A model generated the notes under the pieces. The model was given only the letters and a program-made list of their open reading frames with translations. It ran no database searches and had not been told where the DNA came from. Made by a program: the position numbers and the translations under genes. From positions 199,691-263,690 of the forward strand of contig NZ_JBHUEE010000008.1 of assembly GCF_042680605.1 (NCBI RefSeq): a stretch of 64,000 nt of DNA. Direction: 5' to 3'. Of this stretch, positions 18,985-28,793 are shown piece by piece. The stretch's first letter is position 1. Each line of letters opens with the position of its first letter. This DNA comes from Allobogoriella deserti. GTDB taxonomy: Bacteria; Actinomycetota; Actinomycetes; Actinomycetales; Actinomycetaceae.

Positions 18985-20397
18985 ATGAGGCAAGTTGTAC
19001 GGTCCACGGCCGTGTTCGGGCTCGCGGCCACGCTGGCCCTGTCGGCGTGTGCGCGCGGGCAGACCGAAAGTGGGGACGACGCTGGCGGGAACGATGACGG
19101 CGGACAGAACCAATTCGACCCCGAGGCGGAGCTGAGCGGCGACGTCCAGATCATGGGCTTCGGCGTCAACGACGAGGTCGCCGAGGTGCGCTACAACCGG
19201 GCGCAGGAGGCCTTGCCGGACGTCAACTTCTCCCTGGTCGAGGGCGACCTCGACATCCAGCAGTTCCTGTCCTCGGTCGCCGCCGACGACGCCCCGGACC
19301 TCATCTACGCCAACCGCGACCAGATCGGGACGTTCGCCTCCCGTGGTGCGATCATCCCGCTCGACGAGTGCATCGCCGGGGAGGGCATCGACACCTCGGT
19401 GTTCCGGCAGCCCGCACTCGATCAGATCACCTTCGCGGACCAGCTGTGGGGTGTGCCGGAGTTCAACCAGGTCCAGATCACCATGGCGAACGCCGACCTG
19501 CTTCAGGGCGCGGGACTGACCATCGACGACGTCAACGGCTCGGACTGGAGCGCGATCGAGAACGCCACCGAGCAGATGACCGTCCGCGAGGGCGGGGACC
19601 TGCAGGTCATCGGGTTCGACAGCAAGCTGCCGGAGTTCATCCCGCTGTGGGCGATGGCCAACGGCGCGTCCCTGCTCTCCGACGACGGCCGCACCGCCAA
19701 CCTCGACGACCCGGCCGTCGTCGAGGCCCTCGAGTTCGCCGTCGGCATCTACGAGGCGCAGGGCGGGTTCAGCGCGGTCAAGGCCTACCGGGACTCGGCG
19801 GACTTCTTCGGCGAGGGCAACCAGTTCGCCACCGACGTCCTCGGCGCGATGCCGATGGAGCAGTGGTACGTCAACGTCCTCAACGACGTCTCCCCGGACG
19901 CGCCGATGGCCTTCGACACCTTCCGCAACCAGGAAGGCGAACCGCTGGCGTTCGCCTCCGGATCCGCATGGGCCATCCCGGCCGGCACCGACACCGCTCC
20001 GATCGCGTGCCGGTTCATCCGCCAGATGACCGAGACGGACGCCTGGATGGCCGCCGCCGAGGAGCGCCACCGCATCCGTGAGGAGGAGGGCGAGCTGTTC
20101 ACCGGCCTGCTCACCGGCAACATCGAGGCGGACGAGCGCATCTACGACGAGTACGTCTCGCACGACGCCCCGGAGCCGTGGGCCTCGGCCATCGAGGCGA
20201 TGTACGAGGGCAACGACCACACCTTCTCCTTCCCGGCGAACCCGGCCGACGCCGACTTCAAGAACGCGTGGCAGGACGCCGTCAACCGCGTGCTCAACGG
20301 CCAGGCCAGCCCGCAGGAGTCGCTCGAACGTGGCCAGGAGGAGGCCCAGGCCGCTCTCGACGAGGCGTGGGCCCAGTGGGACGAGGAGCAGGACTGA
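18985..20397 (+). CDS. ABC transporter sugar-binding lipoprotein
   Basis: An extracellular solute-binding protein of the carbohydrate (CUT1) type, 470 residues. It has a lipoprotein signal peptide (basic MRQVVR, hydrophobic stretch, lipobox LSAC with Cys22) and an acidic Gly/Asp-rich linker before the mature domain starting near residue 48. It would capture an oligosaccharide at the membrane surface and deliver it to the two downstream permeases. It is first in a six-gene operon that continues with three intracellular enzymes. Ligand not readable from sequence. Confidence 0.92.
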   Translation: MRQVVRSTAVFGLAATLALSACARGQTESGDDAGGNDDGGQNQFDPEAELSGDVQIMGFGVNDEVAEVRYNRAQEALPDVNFSLVEGDLDIQQFLSSVAADDAPDLIYANRDQIGTFASRGAIIPLDECIAGEGIDTSVFRQPALDQITFADQLWGVPEFNQVQITMANADLLQGAGLTIDDVNGSDWSAIENATEQMTVREGGDLQVIGFDSKLPEFIPLWAMANGASLLSDDGRTANLDDPAVVEALEFAVGIYEAQGGFSAVKAYRDSADFFGEGNQFATDVLGAMPMEQWYVNVLNDVSPDAPMAFDTFRNQEGEPLAFASGSAWAIPAGTDTAPIACRFIRQMTETDAWMAAAEERHRIREEEGELFTGLLTGNIEADERIYDEYVSHDAPEPWASAIEAMYEGNDHTFSFPANPADADFKNAWQDAVNRVLNGQASPQESLERGQEEAQAALDEAWAQWDEEQD

Positions 20398-20399
20398 CG

Positions 20400-21332
20400 T
20401 TGGCCGCAACCATCCAGGAACGGCCCGGCCAGAAGGCTGCGCGGCGTCGCAACCTGCTCTGGGTCGGGCTGTTCCTGAGCCCGTGGATCATCGGGTTCTG
20501 CGTGTTCACCGCCTGGCCGGTGCTCTACAGCGGGTATCTGTCGTTCACCGACTACGACGTGCTCACCGACCCCGAGTGGGTGGGGCTGGCGAACTACGAG
20601 CAGATGATCGCCGACCCCCGGGTCCGGCTCTCGCTGTGGAACACCTTCTACTTCACGGCGATCCAGGTTCCGCTCCAGGTGCTCGTGGCCCTGGCTCTCG
20701 CTCTGCTGCTCAACCAGGCCGGCCGGGCCGCCGGGTTCTTCCGCACCGCGTTCTTCCTGCCGAAGATGACCCCACCGGTCGCCGTCGGCATCCTCCTCCT
20801 GCTGCTCTTCAACGGCCAGGACGGACTGATCAACCGGGTGCTCGGCTGGGTCGGCATCGACGGCCCGGCGTGGACCACCGACCCGAACTGGGTCAAGCCC
20901 GGACTCATCCTCATGAGCCTGTGGTCGGTCGGCTCGTCGGTGATCATCCTGCTCGCCGCGCTACGCAACGTCCCGAACGAGCTCTACGAGTCCGCCCGGG
21001 TCGACGGCGCGAACTTTTGGCAGCGCACGGTGACCATCACGGTCCCGATGATCTCCGGCCCGATCTTCTTCATCTTCGTGGTCAACACCATCGCCGGTTT
21101 CCAGACGTTCACCGAGGCCTACACGGCGTTCTTCGGGTCTGGGAACACCACCTACAGCAACGACGCCGCGCTGTTCTTCGCGATCTATCTCTTCCGGCAG
21201 GCGTTCGAGTCGTTGCAGATGGGCTATGCCTCGGCCATGGCCTGGCTGATGTTCGTCATCATCCTCATCGTCACGCTCATCCAGCTCCGGCTGTCCAAAC
21301 GGTTCGTCTACTACGAGGGGGAGCAGCGATGA
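20400..21332 (+). CDS. ABC sugar transporter permease 1
   Basis: A CUT1-type permease (310 residues) with six predicted membrane helices, beginning with LLWVGLFLSPWIIGFCVFTAWPV. The EAA loop that contacts the ATPase is NELYESARVDGANFWQ (about residue 199). The TTG at 20400 is chosen because it lies two bases after the binding-protein stop with GAGGAG upstream; the frame is open further back but only inside the previous gene. It pairs with the next permease. Confidence 0.92.
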   Translation: MAATIQERPGQKAARRRNLLWVGLFLSPWIIGFCVFTAWPVLYSGYLSFTDYDVLTDPEWVGLANYEQMIADPRVRLSLWNTFYFTAIQVPLQVLVALALALLLNQAGRAAGFFRTAFFLPKMTPPVAVGILLLLLFNGQDGLINRVLGWVGIDGPAWTTDPNWVKPGLILMSLWSVGSSVIILLAALRNVPNELYESARVDGANFWQRTVTITVPMISGPIFFIFVVNTIAGFQTFTEAYTAFFGSGNTTYSNDAALFFAIYLFRQAFESLQMGYASAMAWLMFVIILIVTLIQLRLSKRFVYYEGEQR

Positions 21333-22243
21333 GCGCCGCGTCCACGCCGGTGACCGACGTCGCCCGCGCGAGCGAGGTCTCCCGGGCCGGCGGCCTGCCC
21401 ACGCCGAACCGACGGCGCTGGTCGGTCCGGCGCGTCTTGGTGCTGCTCGCACTCGTGGCGTGCACCGTCGTGTTCATCTACCCGTTCATCTGGCTCATCT
21501 CGGCCTCGTTCAAACCGCGCAGCCAGGTGTTCGACAACAAGCTCATCCCGGAGACCTTCACCCTCCAGAACTACGTCGACGTCTGGCACGAGGCGCCGAT
21601 GGCACTCTGGCTCTTCAACACCGTCCTGGTGACGGTGCTGGCGGCGGTGACGGTGACCATCTCCAGCGCCATGGTCGCCTGGGGCTTCTCCTACTTCCGG
21701 TTCCGCGGCCGCGGCTTCCTCTTCGGCCTGGTCCTGGCCACCATGATGCTGCCCGGCGCCGTGACGATGATCCCCACCTTCCTCATCTGGGACGCCCTCG
21801 GTCAGGTCGGGACGTTGACGCCGTTGTGGGCCCAGAACCTCTTCGGGTCGGCCTTCTACATCTTCCTGCTGCGGCAGTTCTTCCTCGGCCTGCCACGCGA
21901 TCCGTTCGAGGCGGCGCGGATCGACGGTGCCTCCCACTGGGGAATCTTCTGGCGCATCGCCATGCCGCTGACCAAACCGGCCATCGTGGTGACGTTGCTG
22001 TTCGAGTTCCAGGCGGCCTGGACCGACCTCATGCGGCCGCTGATCTACCTGCGGGACTCGAGCACGTTCACCATCCCGCGCGGACTGAAGGCTCTGCTCG
22101 ACCAGTACGGCTTCGGCGGCAACTGGCACTGGGAGATCATCGTCACCGCCTCGGTCATCACCACCATCCCGATGATCGTGCTGTTCTTCCTCGGCCAGCG
22201 GCACTTCATCGAGGGCATCGCGACCACCGGGTCCAAGGGGTGA
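21329..22243 (+). CDS. ABC sugar transporter permease 2
   Basis: The second CUT1 permease (304 residues), with a cytoplasmic N-terminal tail of about 35 residues, then VLLALVACTVVFIYPFIWLI as the first helix. The EAA loop is DPFEAARIDGASHWGIF. The ATG overlaps the stop of permease 1 (ATGA). No ATP-binding subunit gene occurs in the locus, so the importer probably uses a shared MsiK-type ATPase encoded elsewhere, as is common for actinobacterial sugar importers. Confidence 0.93.
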   Translation: MSAASTPVTDVARASEVSRAGGLPTPNRRRWSVRRVLVLLALVACTVVFIYPFIWLISASFKPRSQVFDNKLIPETFTLQNYVDVWHEAPMALWLFNTVLVTVLAAVTVTISSAMVAWGFSYFRFRGRGFLFGLVLATMMLPGAVTMIPTFLIWDALGQVGTLTPLWAQNLFGSAFYIFLLRQFFLGLPRDPFEAARIDGASHWGIFWRIAMPLTKPAIVVTLLFEFQAAWTDLMRPLIYLRDSSTFTIPRGLKALLDQYGFGGNWHWEIIVTASVITTIPMIVLFFLGQRHFIEGIATTGSKG

Positions 22244-23664
22244 GCGGGCAGCAACCGGCGGCCCGCACGTTTCCCGAGGCCTTCCTCTGGGGTGCGGCCA
22301 CCTCCGCCTACCAGATCGAGGGTTGCCTCCACGCGGACGGCCGCGGGCCCAGTGTCTGGGACGAGTTCGCCCGCCGGCCCGGGGCGATCGAGGGCGGCGG
22401 TACCGCGGAGATCGCCTGCGACAGCTACCGCCGCTGGGCCGACGACGTCGAGCTGGTGGCCGGCCTGGGGCTGAACGCCTACCGGTTCTCGGTGGGCTGG
22501 TCGCGCATCGTCCCCGACGGGCGTGGGTGCGTCGAAGCGCGGGGGCTGGATCACTACGAGCGCTTCGTCGACGCCCTGCTGGCACGCGGCGTCGCCCCCG
22601 TGCTGACGCTCAACCACTGGGACATGCCGCAGGCACTGATGGACGACGGCGGCTGGGCCGCCCGATCCACGGTCGAGGCCTTCGCGTGTTACGCCGAGGC
22701 GGTCGCGGACCGGCTCGCCGACCGGGTGGAGTGGTGGATCACCCAGAACGAGCCGTGGATCATCGCGCTGCTGGGCTACCAGATCGGACTGCACGCCCCC
22801 GGCGTGCGTGACCTCGAGGCCTCGCTCGCCGCCGGCCACCATGTGCTGCTCGGGCACGGCGCGGCGGCGGACACCCTGCGCGGCAGGCCGGGGGTGCGCG
22901 TGGGTGCGGCACTCAACCTGCTGCCCTGTGTCCCCGCCACGGACAGCGAGGCGGACCGGGCAGCCACCGTCGGATCCGACGGGTACGTCAACCGGTGGTA
23001 TCTCGATCCGCTGCTGCGCGGCGGCTACCCGGCCGACATGCGGGCGCACTGGGAGCGGGCGCTCGGACACCCGCTGGATGTCATCCGCGACGGCGACGAG
23101 GCCCTCATCGCCGGGCGCAGCGACTTCCTGGGCGTGAACTACTACACGCGCCGGGTCATGGTGGCCGCCGAGCCCGGCCCGGACCGGCCCTTCCCCTGGC
23201 AGGTCGTCCCACCGCAGGGCGAGGTCCGGCGCACCGACGAGGGCACGGAGATCCACCCCGACGGGCTGCGTGACCTCCTCGTTCGCCTGCACCGCGAGTA
23301 CGGCGGCGTCCCGCTGCTCGTCAGCGAAAACGGTGGCGTCTTCGGCGACGCCCCGACGCACGACGGCCAGGTCCACGACGTGCGCCGCATCGGGTTCCTC
23401 CATGAGCACCTGCGCGCCGTCCATGAGGCGCTCGAGTCCGGCGCCGACGTGCGCGGTTACTGTCACTGGTCCCTCCTGGACAACTTCGAATGGGCCCTGG
23501 GCTACCGGCCGCGCTTCGGCCTCGTCCACGTCCACTACCCGACCGGCGAGCGGACGGTGAAGGATTCCGGGCACTTCTACGCCGAGGTGGCACGCTCGGG
23601 CGTGCTCCCGTCCCACGCCCCGCTCGAACCCGCCGAACGCACGACCATTCCCGGGAGTACATGA
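22240..23664 (+). CDS. Glycoside hydrolase family 1 beta-glycosidase
   Basis: A retaining beta-glycosidase of 474 residues. The N-terminal FPEAFLWGAATSAYQIEG, acid/base Glu171 in TQNEPW and nucleophile Glu363 in VSENGG are intact, as is WSLLDNFEWALGY near the C-terminus. No signal peptide, so it acts on imported oligosaccharides. Specificity (glucoside, galactoside, mannoside or a 6-modified sugar) cannot be assigned. The GTG overlaps the preceding permease stop by 4 bases. Confidence 0.94.
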   Translation: MSGQQPAARTFPEAFLWGAATSAYQIEGCLHADGRGPSVWDEFARRPGAIEGGGTAEIACDSYRRWADDVELVAGLGLNAYRFSVGWSRIVPDGRGCVEARGLDHYERFVDALLARGVAPVLTLNHWDMPQALMDDGGWAARSTVEAFACYAEAVADRLADRVEWWITQNEPWIIALLGYQIGLHAPGVRDLEASLAAGHHVLLGHGAAADTLRGRPGVRVGAALNLLPCVPATDSEADRAATVGSDGYVNRWYLDPLLRGGYPADMRAHWERALGHPLDVIRDGDEALIAGRSDFLGVNYYTRRVMVAAEPGPDRPFPWQVVPPQGEVRRTDEGTEIHPDGLRDLLVRLHREYGGVPLLVSENGGVFGDAPTHDGQVHDVRRIGFLHEHLRAVHEALESGADVRGYCHWSLLDNFEWALGYRPRFGLVHVHYPTGERTVKDSGHFYAEVARSGVLPSHAPLEPAERTTIPGST

Positions 23665-25517
23665 TGATCTCGACGGCGACGCTCGAGGTGACCGAGGTCT
23701 CCGGCGCCGTCCGCGTCACCGCCGCCACCTACCTCCTCGAGGTACGCGCGGACCCACCGCGCGCGGTGCTCGCCGGCGCCGACGGGCGGATCTGGAGCCA
23801 CCTGAGTCTGCTCGCCACTCTGGACCGTGCCGACCGGCGCGACGAGGCCTACGCCGTCGGCGCACCGGAGGTGGCCGTCGACCCCGACGGGACCGTCGAG
23901 GTGACCGTCACTACCGCGAGCACTGCGTGGCGAACCAAACGGATCCGGCTGCGCTGCACGCCCGAGGACGTGGCCGTGGACGCGACCGTGACCGGAACCG
24001 GCATGCTGAGCACCGTCTCGTTGCTCGGCGGCCGGGCCACCCTGCGCACAGGAGCGAGCGGCCCCTTCTGGTCCTCCATCGAGTACGCCTCCGTGTACAG
24101 CCCGGCCCCGAGCGAACCGGTCCAGGTGGTCCGACCGGCGTCCTCCGCCGTCGTGCTCGGTGGCCTGGGCGACGCCGCACCCGGGCGCCTCCACGGCATC
24201 TTCTCGCCCCCGCCGCTGTGTCTCGCGCTCGGGCGGGAGCCCGCCTCCGGGGCCACGGACGTCCCGGCGGGGGAGTGGCTCGGACTGTCGGTGCGGGCGC
24301 CGATCTCGGGGCTGACCTTCACCGAGCTGCGGTACGACCCGGGCGACGGCGGGTACCGCATCGTCCTCGACTACGACGGGCACACGCAGGTGACCGGCGA
24401 GTTCACCACGCCCGCGCTCGTCCTGCGACCGGCGGCCACACCGGCCGTCGCCATCGAGGACTACCGGCAGGACCTCGTCGACCGCGGCCTCGCGCCGGAC
24501 GGTCCGCGGCGCCCGCAGCCCCTCTGGTGGTCGCAGCCGATCTTCTGCGGCTGGGGCGCCCAGTGCGCGCTCGCCCCGATCCCCGGTGCCACGCCCGGCC
24601 ATCCCTACTTTCTCGACGACCTCGGTCCGGCGGCGGTTCCCGACGGCGTGCCGACGGGGCCCGACATGGCGCGCCAGGACGTCTACGACGAGCTCCTCGA
24701 CCGGCTCGCCGCACAGGGCGTGACCCCCGGCACCGTGGTCGTCGACGACCGGTGGCAGGACCACTACGGCACGGCCCGTCCGCACCCCGGCCGATGGCCG
24801 GATCTGGGTGGCTGGATCGCCGGACGGCACGCCCGCGGCCAGCGCGTGCTGCTGTGGTGGAAGGCCTGGGACCCGGCCGGGCTTCCGCCCGAGGAGTGCC
24901 TTCTCGACCCGGAGGGCACGCCCGTCACGGTCGACCCGGCCAGCCCGGCGTACGCCGAACGCCTGCGCACGACGGTCGGAGATCTGCTCGGACCGGGCGG
25001 TCTCGACGCCGACGGGTTCAAGATCGACTTCACTCAGCGCTCGCCCGCCGGTCCGCTGCACCCCGGCGACCCCGCCTCGCCGACCGGTCGGACGCTGTGG
25101 GGCCTCGCCGCCCTCCACCGGTTGCTGGCGACGATCTACGACGCCGCGAAGGCCGCCAAGCCGGAGGCGCTGGTGATCACGCACACCCCGCACCCCTCGT
25201 TCGGCGATGTGTGCGACATGGTCCGGACCAACGACGTCCTCGAGCGCGACCCGACCGGCCGGCTCGTCCCGGTGTCCGACCAGTTGCGCGCGCGGGTGGA
25301 CGTCGCCCGCGCCGCCCTGCCCCACCATCCGGTCGACACCGACCAGTGGCCGATGCCCGACCGGGCCGCGTGGCGCTCGTACGTCGCCGCGCAAGCCGGC
25401 CTCGGCGTGCCCGCCCTGTACTACGTCGACCGCATGGACCGCTCCGGCGAGCCCCTGACCGACGAGGACCGCACGTTCGTCGCCGAGACCTGGCGCCGCT
25501 ACCGGGAGGACCGTTGA
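23661..25517 (+). CDS. TIM-barrel glycoside hydrolase, clan GH-D-like (GH31/GH36 type)
   Basis: A 618-residue protein. The first 280 residues or so look like a beta-sandwich domain. A TIM barrel follows with PLWWSQPIFCGWGAQ (about residue 292), VVVDDRWQDHYG, RVLLWWKAWDP and DADGFKIDFTQRSP (about residue 451). The last segment resembles the nucleophile strand of GH31/GH36 enzymes (Asp in KIDF). No signal peptide. A family number is not certain from reading alone. It is coupled to the GH1 gene (ATGA) and to the next gene (TTGA). Confidence 0.72.
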   Translation: MMISTATLEVTEVSGAVRVTAATYLLEVRADPPRAVLAGADGRIWSHLSLLATLDRADRRDEAYAVGAPEVAVDPDGTVEVTVTTASTAWRTKRIRLRCTPEDVAVDATVTGTGMLSTVSLLGGRATLRTGASGPFWSSIEYASVYSPAPSEPVQVVRPASSAVVLGGLGDAAPGRLHGIFSPPPLCLALGREPASGATDVPAGEWLGLSVRAPISGLTFTELRYDPGDGGYRIVLDYDGHTQVTGEFTTPALVLRPAATPAVAIEDYRQDLVDRGLAPDGPRRPQPLWWSQPIFCGWGAQCALAPIPGATPGHPYFLDDLGPAAVPDGVPTGPDMARQDVYDELLDRLAAQGVTPGTVVVDDRWQDHYGTARPHPGRWPDLGGWIAGRHARGQRVLLWWKAWDPAGLPPEECLLDPEGTPVTVDPASPAYAERLRTTVGDLLGPGGLDADGFKIDFTQRSPAGPLHPGDPASPTGRTLWGLAALHRLLATIYDAAKAAKPEALVITHTPHPSFGDVCDMVRTNDVLERDPTGRLVPVSDQLRARVDVARAALPHHPVDTDQWPMPDRAAWRSYVAAQAGLGVPALYYVDRMDRSGEPLTDEDRTFVAETWRRYREDR

Positions 25518-27076
25518 CCGACGCATCGACCGGCACCACCGCAGATTCCTACGACGTCCTGGTCTACGGGGCCACCTCCGGCGGTGTCTGCGCCGCGGTC
25601 GCGGCCGCCGAGGCCGGCGCGCGGGTCGCCCTGGCGGAACCGGGCCGGCACGTCGGTGGCATGACCTCGGGCGGTCTGGGCTACACCGACCTGGGCGATC
25701 TGCGCGTGGTCGGCGGGTTCGCGGCCCGGTTCCGCCAGGACGTCGCCGATCATTACGGCGTGACGCCGGGGACCTACGCCGGTCCCGAGCCGCACGTCGC
25801 CGAGTCGATCTTTCTCCGCTGGCTGGAGCAGGCGGGCGTGGAACTGCGGTTCGGGCGCGCGGTGGCCGGTGCCGAGATCGCCGACGGCCGGATCGAGCTC
25901 GTCCGGTTCACCGACGGCACCGCCCTCGCCGGTGACGTCGTTATCGACGCAAGTTACGAGGGGGATCTGCTGGCTGCCGCCGGCGTGAGCTACGCCGTCG
26001 GTCGGGAGGGCCGGGCGGCCTACGGTGAGTCACTCGCCGGGCGGCAGGAGATGCTGCCGGGCCGGCACGCCATGCCGCCGTGGATCTCGCCGTTCGCGGG
26101 GGATCCGGCCCCGGGAGTGGTCGGCGAGCTGCTGCCGCAGATCAAGGCCGGCCCACCGGCCGACGTCGGCACGGGCGACGGCGGGGTCATGTCCTACGGC
26201 TACCGGGTCTGCCTGACGACTGCGCAGGACCGCATCCCGTTCGAGCGGCGCGCCGGCTACGACGAGAGCTACTTCGACCTGGCGCGGCGGCTCTTCCACC
26301 GCTGGGAGCGCGAGAGGTTCGAGGTGACGGCCGGGTGGATGATCGGCCTCGAGCCGAACCTGCCGGTCGGGAAGTGCGACGCGAACTCGCTGGGACCGAT
26401 GTCGTTGAGCGTCCTCGACGGCACCGCCTGGGAGTACCCGGACGCTTCGCCGCCCCGGCGCGAGGAGATCCGGCGCCACCACCTCCAGCACGCCCAGGAC
26501 TTTCTCTGGTTCCTCACCCACGACCCGGAGGTCCCGGGGCGGGTCCGGCGCGAGATGTCACGGTGGGGCCTGCCGCGTGAGGAGTTCGCCGACACCGGTC
26601 ACCTACCGCACCAGCTGTACGTCCGCGAGGCCCGTCGGATGGTGGGCGAGCACGTGCTCACCGAGCACGACCTGCTCCGGCCGCGGCCGGTCGCCGACGC
26701 CGTCGCGATGGGCTCGTACAACATTGACATCCGCGAAGTGCAGCGCACGTGGCGATGGGTCTACGAGTTCGACGGTCCCCAGGCGGTCGTCTTCAACGAG
26801 GGGTACCTGTCGTTGCCGGTGCCGCCGTACCCCGTCCCGTACCGCGCACTCCTGCCGCGCCGCCACGAGTGCCGGAATCTGCTGGTGCCGGTGTGCGTGT
26901 CCGCCTCGCACGTCGCTTTCGCCTCGGTGCGGATGGAGGTCCAGTACCAGATGCTCGGGCAGGCCGCCGGGCTGGCCGCGGCGCGCGCGGCGCGCTGCGG
27001 CACCGACGTCCACGACGTCGACATGACCGACCTGGGCGAGGCGCTGCGGGCGGCGGGTCAGATCCTCTCGGTCTGA
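25514..27076 (+). CDS. FAD-dependent oxidoreductase (FAD_oxidored family)
   Basis: A 520-residue flavoprotein with an N-terminal Rossmann motif VLVYGATSGGVCAAVAAAEAG and the matching VALAEPGRHVGGMTSGGLG. A second FAD segment occurs near the end (LLVPVCVSASHVAFASVRME). Proteins of this type occur in many sugar-degradation loci, but their reactions are mostly unknown; oxidation of a sugar hydroxyl is a reasonable guess. The TTG at 25514 overlaps the previous stop and follows GGGAGGA. Its 3' end overlaps the convergent GH84 gene by 19 bases. Confidence 0.8.
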   Translation: MTDASTGTTADSYDVLVYGATSGGVCAAVAAAEAGARVALAEPGRHVGGMTSGGLGYTDLGDLRVVGGFAARFRQDVADHYGVTPGTYAGPEPHVAESIFLRWLEQAGVELRFGRAVAGAEIADGRIELVRFTDGTALAGDVVIDASYEGDLLAAAGVSYAVGREGRAAYGESLAGRQEMLPGRHAMPPWISPFAGDPAPGVVGELLPQIKAGPPADVGTGDGGVMSYGYRVCLTTAQDRIPFERRAGYDESYFDLARRLFHRWERERFEVTAGWMIGLEPNLPVGKCDANSLGPMSLSVLDGTAWEYPDASPPRREEIRRHHLQHAQDFLWFLTHDPEVPGRVRREMSRWGLPREEFADTGHLPHQLYVREARRMVGEHVLTEHDLLRPRPVADAVAMGSYNIDIREVQRTWRWVYEFDGPQAVVFNEGYLSLPVPPYPVPYRALLPRRHECRNLLVPVCVSASHVAFASVRMEVQYQMLGQAAGLAAARAARCGTDVHDVDMTDLGEALRAAGQILSV

Positions 27077-28722
27077 GCGGGCGTGTCACCGAGGCACGCA
27101 CGGACGAACGGCACCAGGACGGGTCGGAGGACCTCTGCCTCATGGCTCTGCGCCTCGGCCAGCCGGGCTCGGACCTCGTCCTGAGGCGCGTCGGGATCGG
27201 CGAGCAGGTCCAGCGCGGCGATCCCGGCACGGGCGGTCGCGGCGGCGGACTCCGCCCACGGCATGAGCTGCTCGGTCAGTCGCCCCTCGGCTGCGGAGAG
27301 TCCGGCCGGAACGGCCGCGAACTCGGTCAGGGCCGCGCGGAGCGCGTCGGAGGCGGTCGCGTCTCCCGCGAGCGCCCCGTCGCACAGGCGCTGCAACGCA
27401 GGTGCTCGGGGAGCGCTCGGCGGCCACGAGCTGCAGACCGACACCAACGGGCGGACCGCGTCGGCGACCGGGCCCGCCTCGGCCAGCGCGGACTCGGCGG
27501 CCCTCTCGGGGTCGTAGCCGGCCGGGTCCCACGCCCACCGGGCGACGGTCGCGAGCGCGAACCGGGAGGGGGCCGCCTGGATCATCGGGTTGGCCGTGAT
27601 GCCGACGAGCGCGCTGCCGGCCACGTCCGGAGTACGGCCGAGGAGCGGCCCGAGGAACAGCCGTGAGGTGTCGAAGTCGTTGACCGGGAAGTTGTCCCAC
27701 AGCAGCACTGGCCGCCGGTAGCTCGCGGCGGCGGCGTCGATGTCCTCCCGGGTGACGTCGCCGACGACGATGTCCCGGCCGGTCCACCACACGGGGATCT
27801 CGTCCGGGAGAGTCTCGGCGAGCCGGTCGCGGTAGTCGGAGCGGGCCGTCCCGGCGTAGTCCGTCGGCACCATCACCAAGGTCGGGTCGTGGGGCGAGAG
27901 CACCTCGGCGGCGAATCGGGCGCAGGTCCACCCGTGCGCGGCGCCGGCCGCGCCGGCGCCGTCGCCGAACCGGTCGCGGTCCTCAGATGCGGTCAGTTCG
28001 GTAGGGATGTCGTCGAAGAGAAGGGCGAAGGCGCGTATCCCGGCGGACCGGATCTGGCGCCCCTTGGCGGCCAGCGCCGCGTGCTCGCTCTCGTCGGCGT
28101 AGCGCATCGTCAGTCCGGGCGCCAGCGCGTAGACCATCTCCACCCCGGCCTCGGTGGCGGCTGCGGCCAGGTCTGCGAGGCGGGCGAGCTCCTCGTCCGG
28201 GTAGGGCTCGCGCCACTGCTCGCGGTGGAACGGGTCGTCCTTGGGCGCATAGACGTAGTGGGTGAGACGGTGCCGCTCGCAGAAGGCGAGAATGTCCAGC
28301 CGGTCCTGGTGCGTCCACGGCGGGCCGTAGAACCCTTCGATCACGCCGCGGTGTGCCAGCGCCGGTGCGTCGGCCATGACCCCGATCGGCAGCTGCCACC
28401 GCCGACCGGTCCTGGCGGGACGGACGCGGCGCGCCAGGGCCTGCAGGCCGTACCGCAGCCCCCGCTCGGTCCTGCCCGAGACGATCGCGGTGCCCGCGCC
28501 GTCCTGACCGGCACGGACCTCGACCCGGTAGGCCTGCTCCGCCAGGTCGGCCGCGGTACGGACTCGGACGTCGAGGCTCGCGCTCGCCCCGGCGTCCCGG
28601 GTGGTGGGCAGCGCGTCGGCGGTATGCGCGGGCAACTCATCCGGCAGGGCGCGGCGCACGGCGCGGACGAGGGGCGCCGGGGCGTCGACGATGAACCGGT
28701 CGGCAGTGACGGTCGAAGACAT
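27058..28722 (-). CDS. Glycoside hydrolase family 84 beta-N-acetylglucosaminidase
   Basis: A 554-residue enzyme of the O-GlcNAcase/hyaluronidase family. It begins with a GH20-like alpha/beta domain, then the diagnostic RGVIEGFYGPPWTHQDRL (about residue 142) and YVYAPKDDPFHREQWREPY. The catalytic Asp pair is in FALLFDDIPTE (about residue 235). It uses substrate-assisted catalysis, so it requires an N-acetyl group on the sugar. No signal peptide is evident. The ATG at 28722 lies only three bases from an operator and has no clear Shine-Dalgarno sequence. It is transcribed away from the MBL-lacI operon. Confidence 0.93.
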   Translation of the reverse strand: MSSTVTADRFIVDAPAPLVRAVRRALPDELPAHTADALPTTRDAGASASLDVRVRTAADLAEQAYRVEVRAGQDGAGTAIVSGRTERGLRYGLQALARRVRPARTGRRWQLPIGVMADAPALAHRGVIEGFYGPPWTHQDRLDILAFCERHRLTHYVYAPKDDPFHREQWREPYPDEELARLADLAAAATEAGVEMVYALAPGLTMRYADESEHAALAAKGRQIRSAGIRAFALLFDDIPTELTASEDRDRFGDGAGAAGAAHGWTCARFAAEVLSPHDPTLVMVPTDYAGTARSDYRDRLAETLPDEIPVWWTGRDIVVGDVTREDIDAAAASYRRPVLLWDNFPVNDFDTSRLFLGPLLGRTPDVAGSALVGITANPMIQAAPSRFALATVARWAWDPAGYDPERAAESALAEAGPVADAVRPLVSVCSSWPPSAPRAPALQRLCDGALAGDATASDALRAALTEFAAVPAGLSAAEGRLTEQLMPWAESAAATARAGIAALDLLADPDAPQDEVRARLAEAQSHEAEVLRPVLVPFVRACLGDTPAQTERI

Positions 28723-28725
28723 GTG

Positions 28726-28783
28726 TGGCAACGTTACCAGTGCCGTGACGCGACTTGGAGCGCCCAATGTGGAAACGATATCA
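28726..28783. promoter_or_regulatory. Operators in the divergent GH84 / MBL promoter region
   Basis: TGGCAACGTTACCA at 28726-28739 matches 13 of 14 positions of the locus palindrome and abuts the GH84 start codon. TGGAAACGATATCA at 28770-28783 matches 11 of 14 and ends ten bases before the MBL ATG. The 71-base gap therefore has one site next to each divergent gene. Confidence 0.72.
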
Positions 28784-28793
28784 TCAGGCGATC

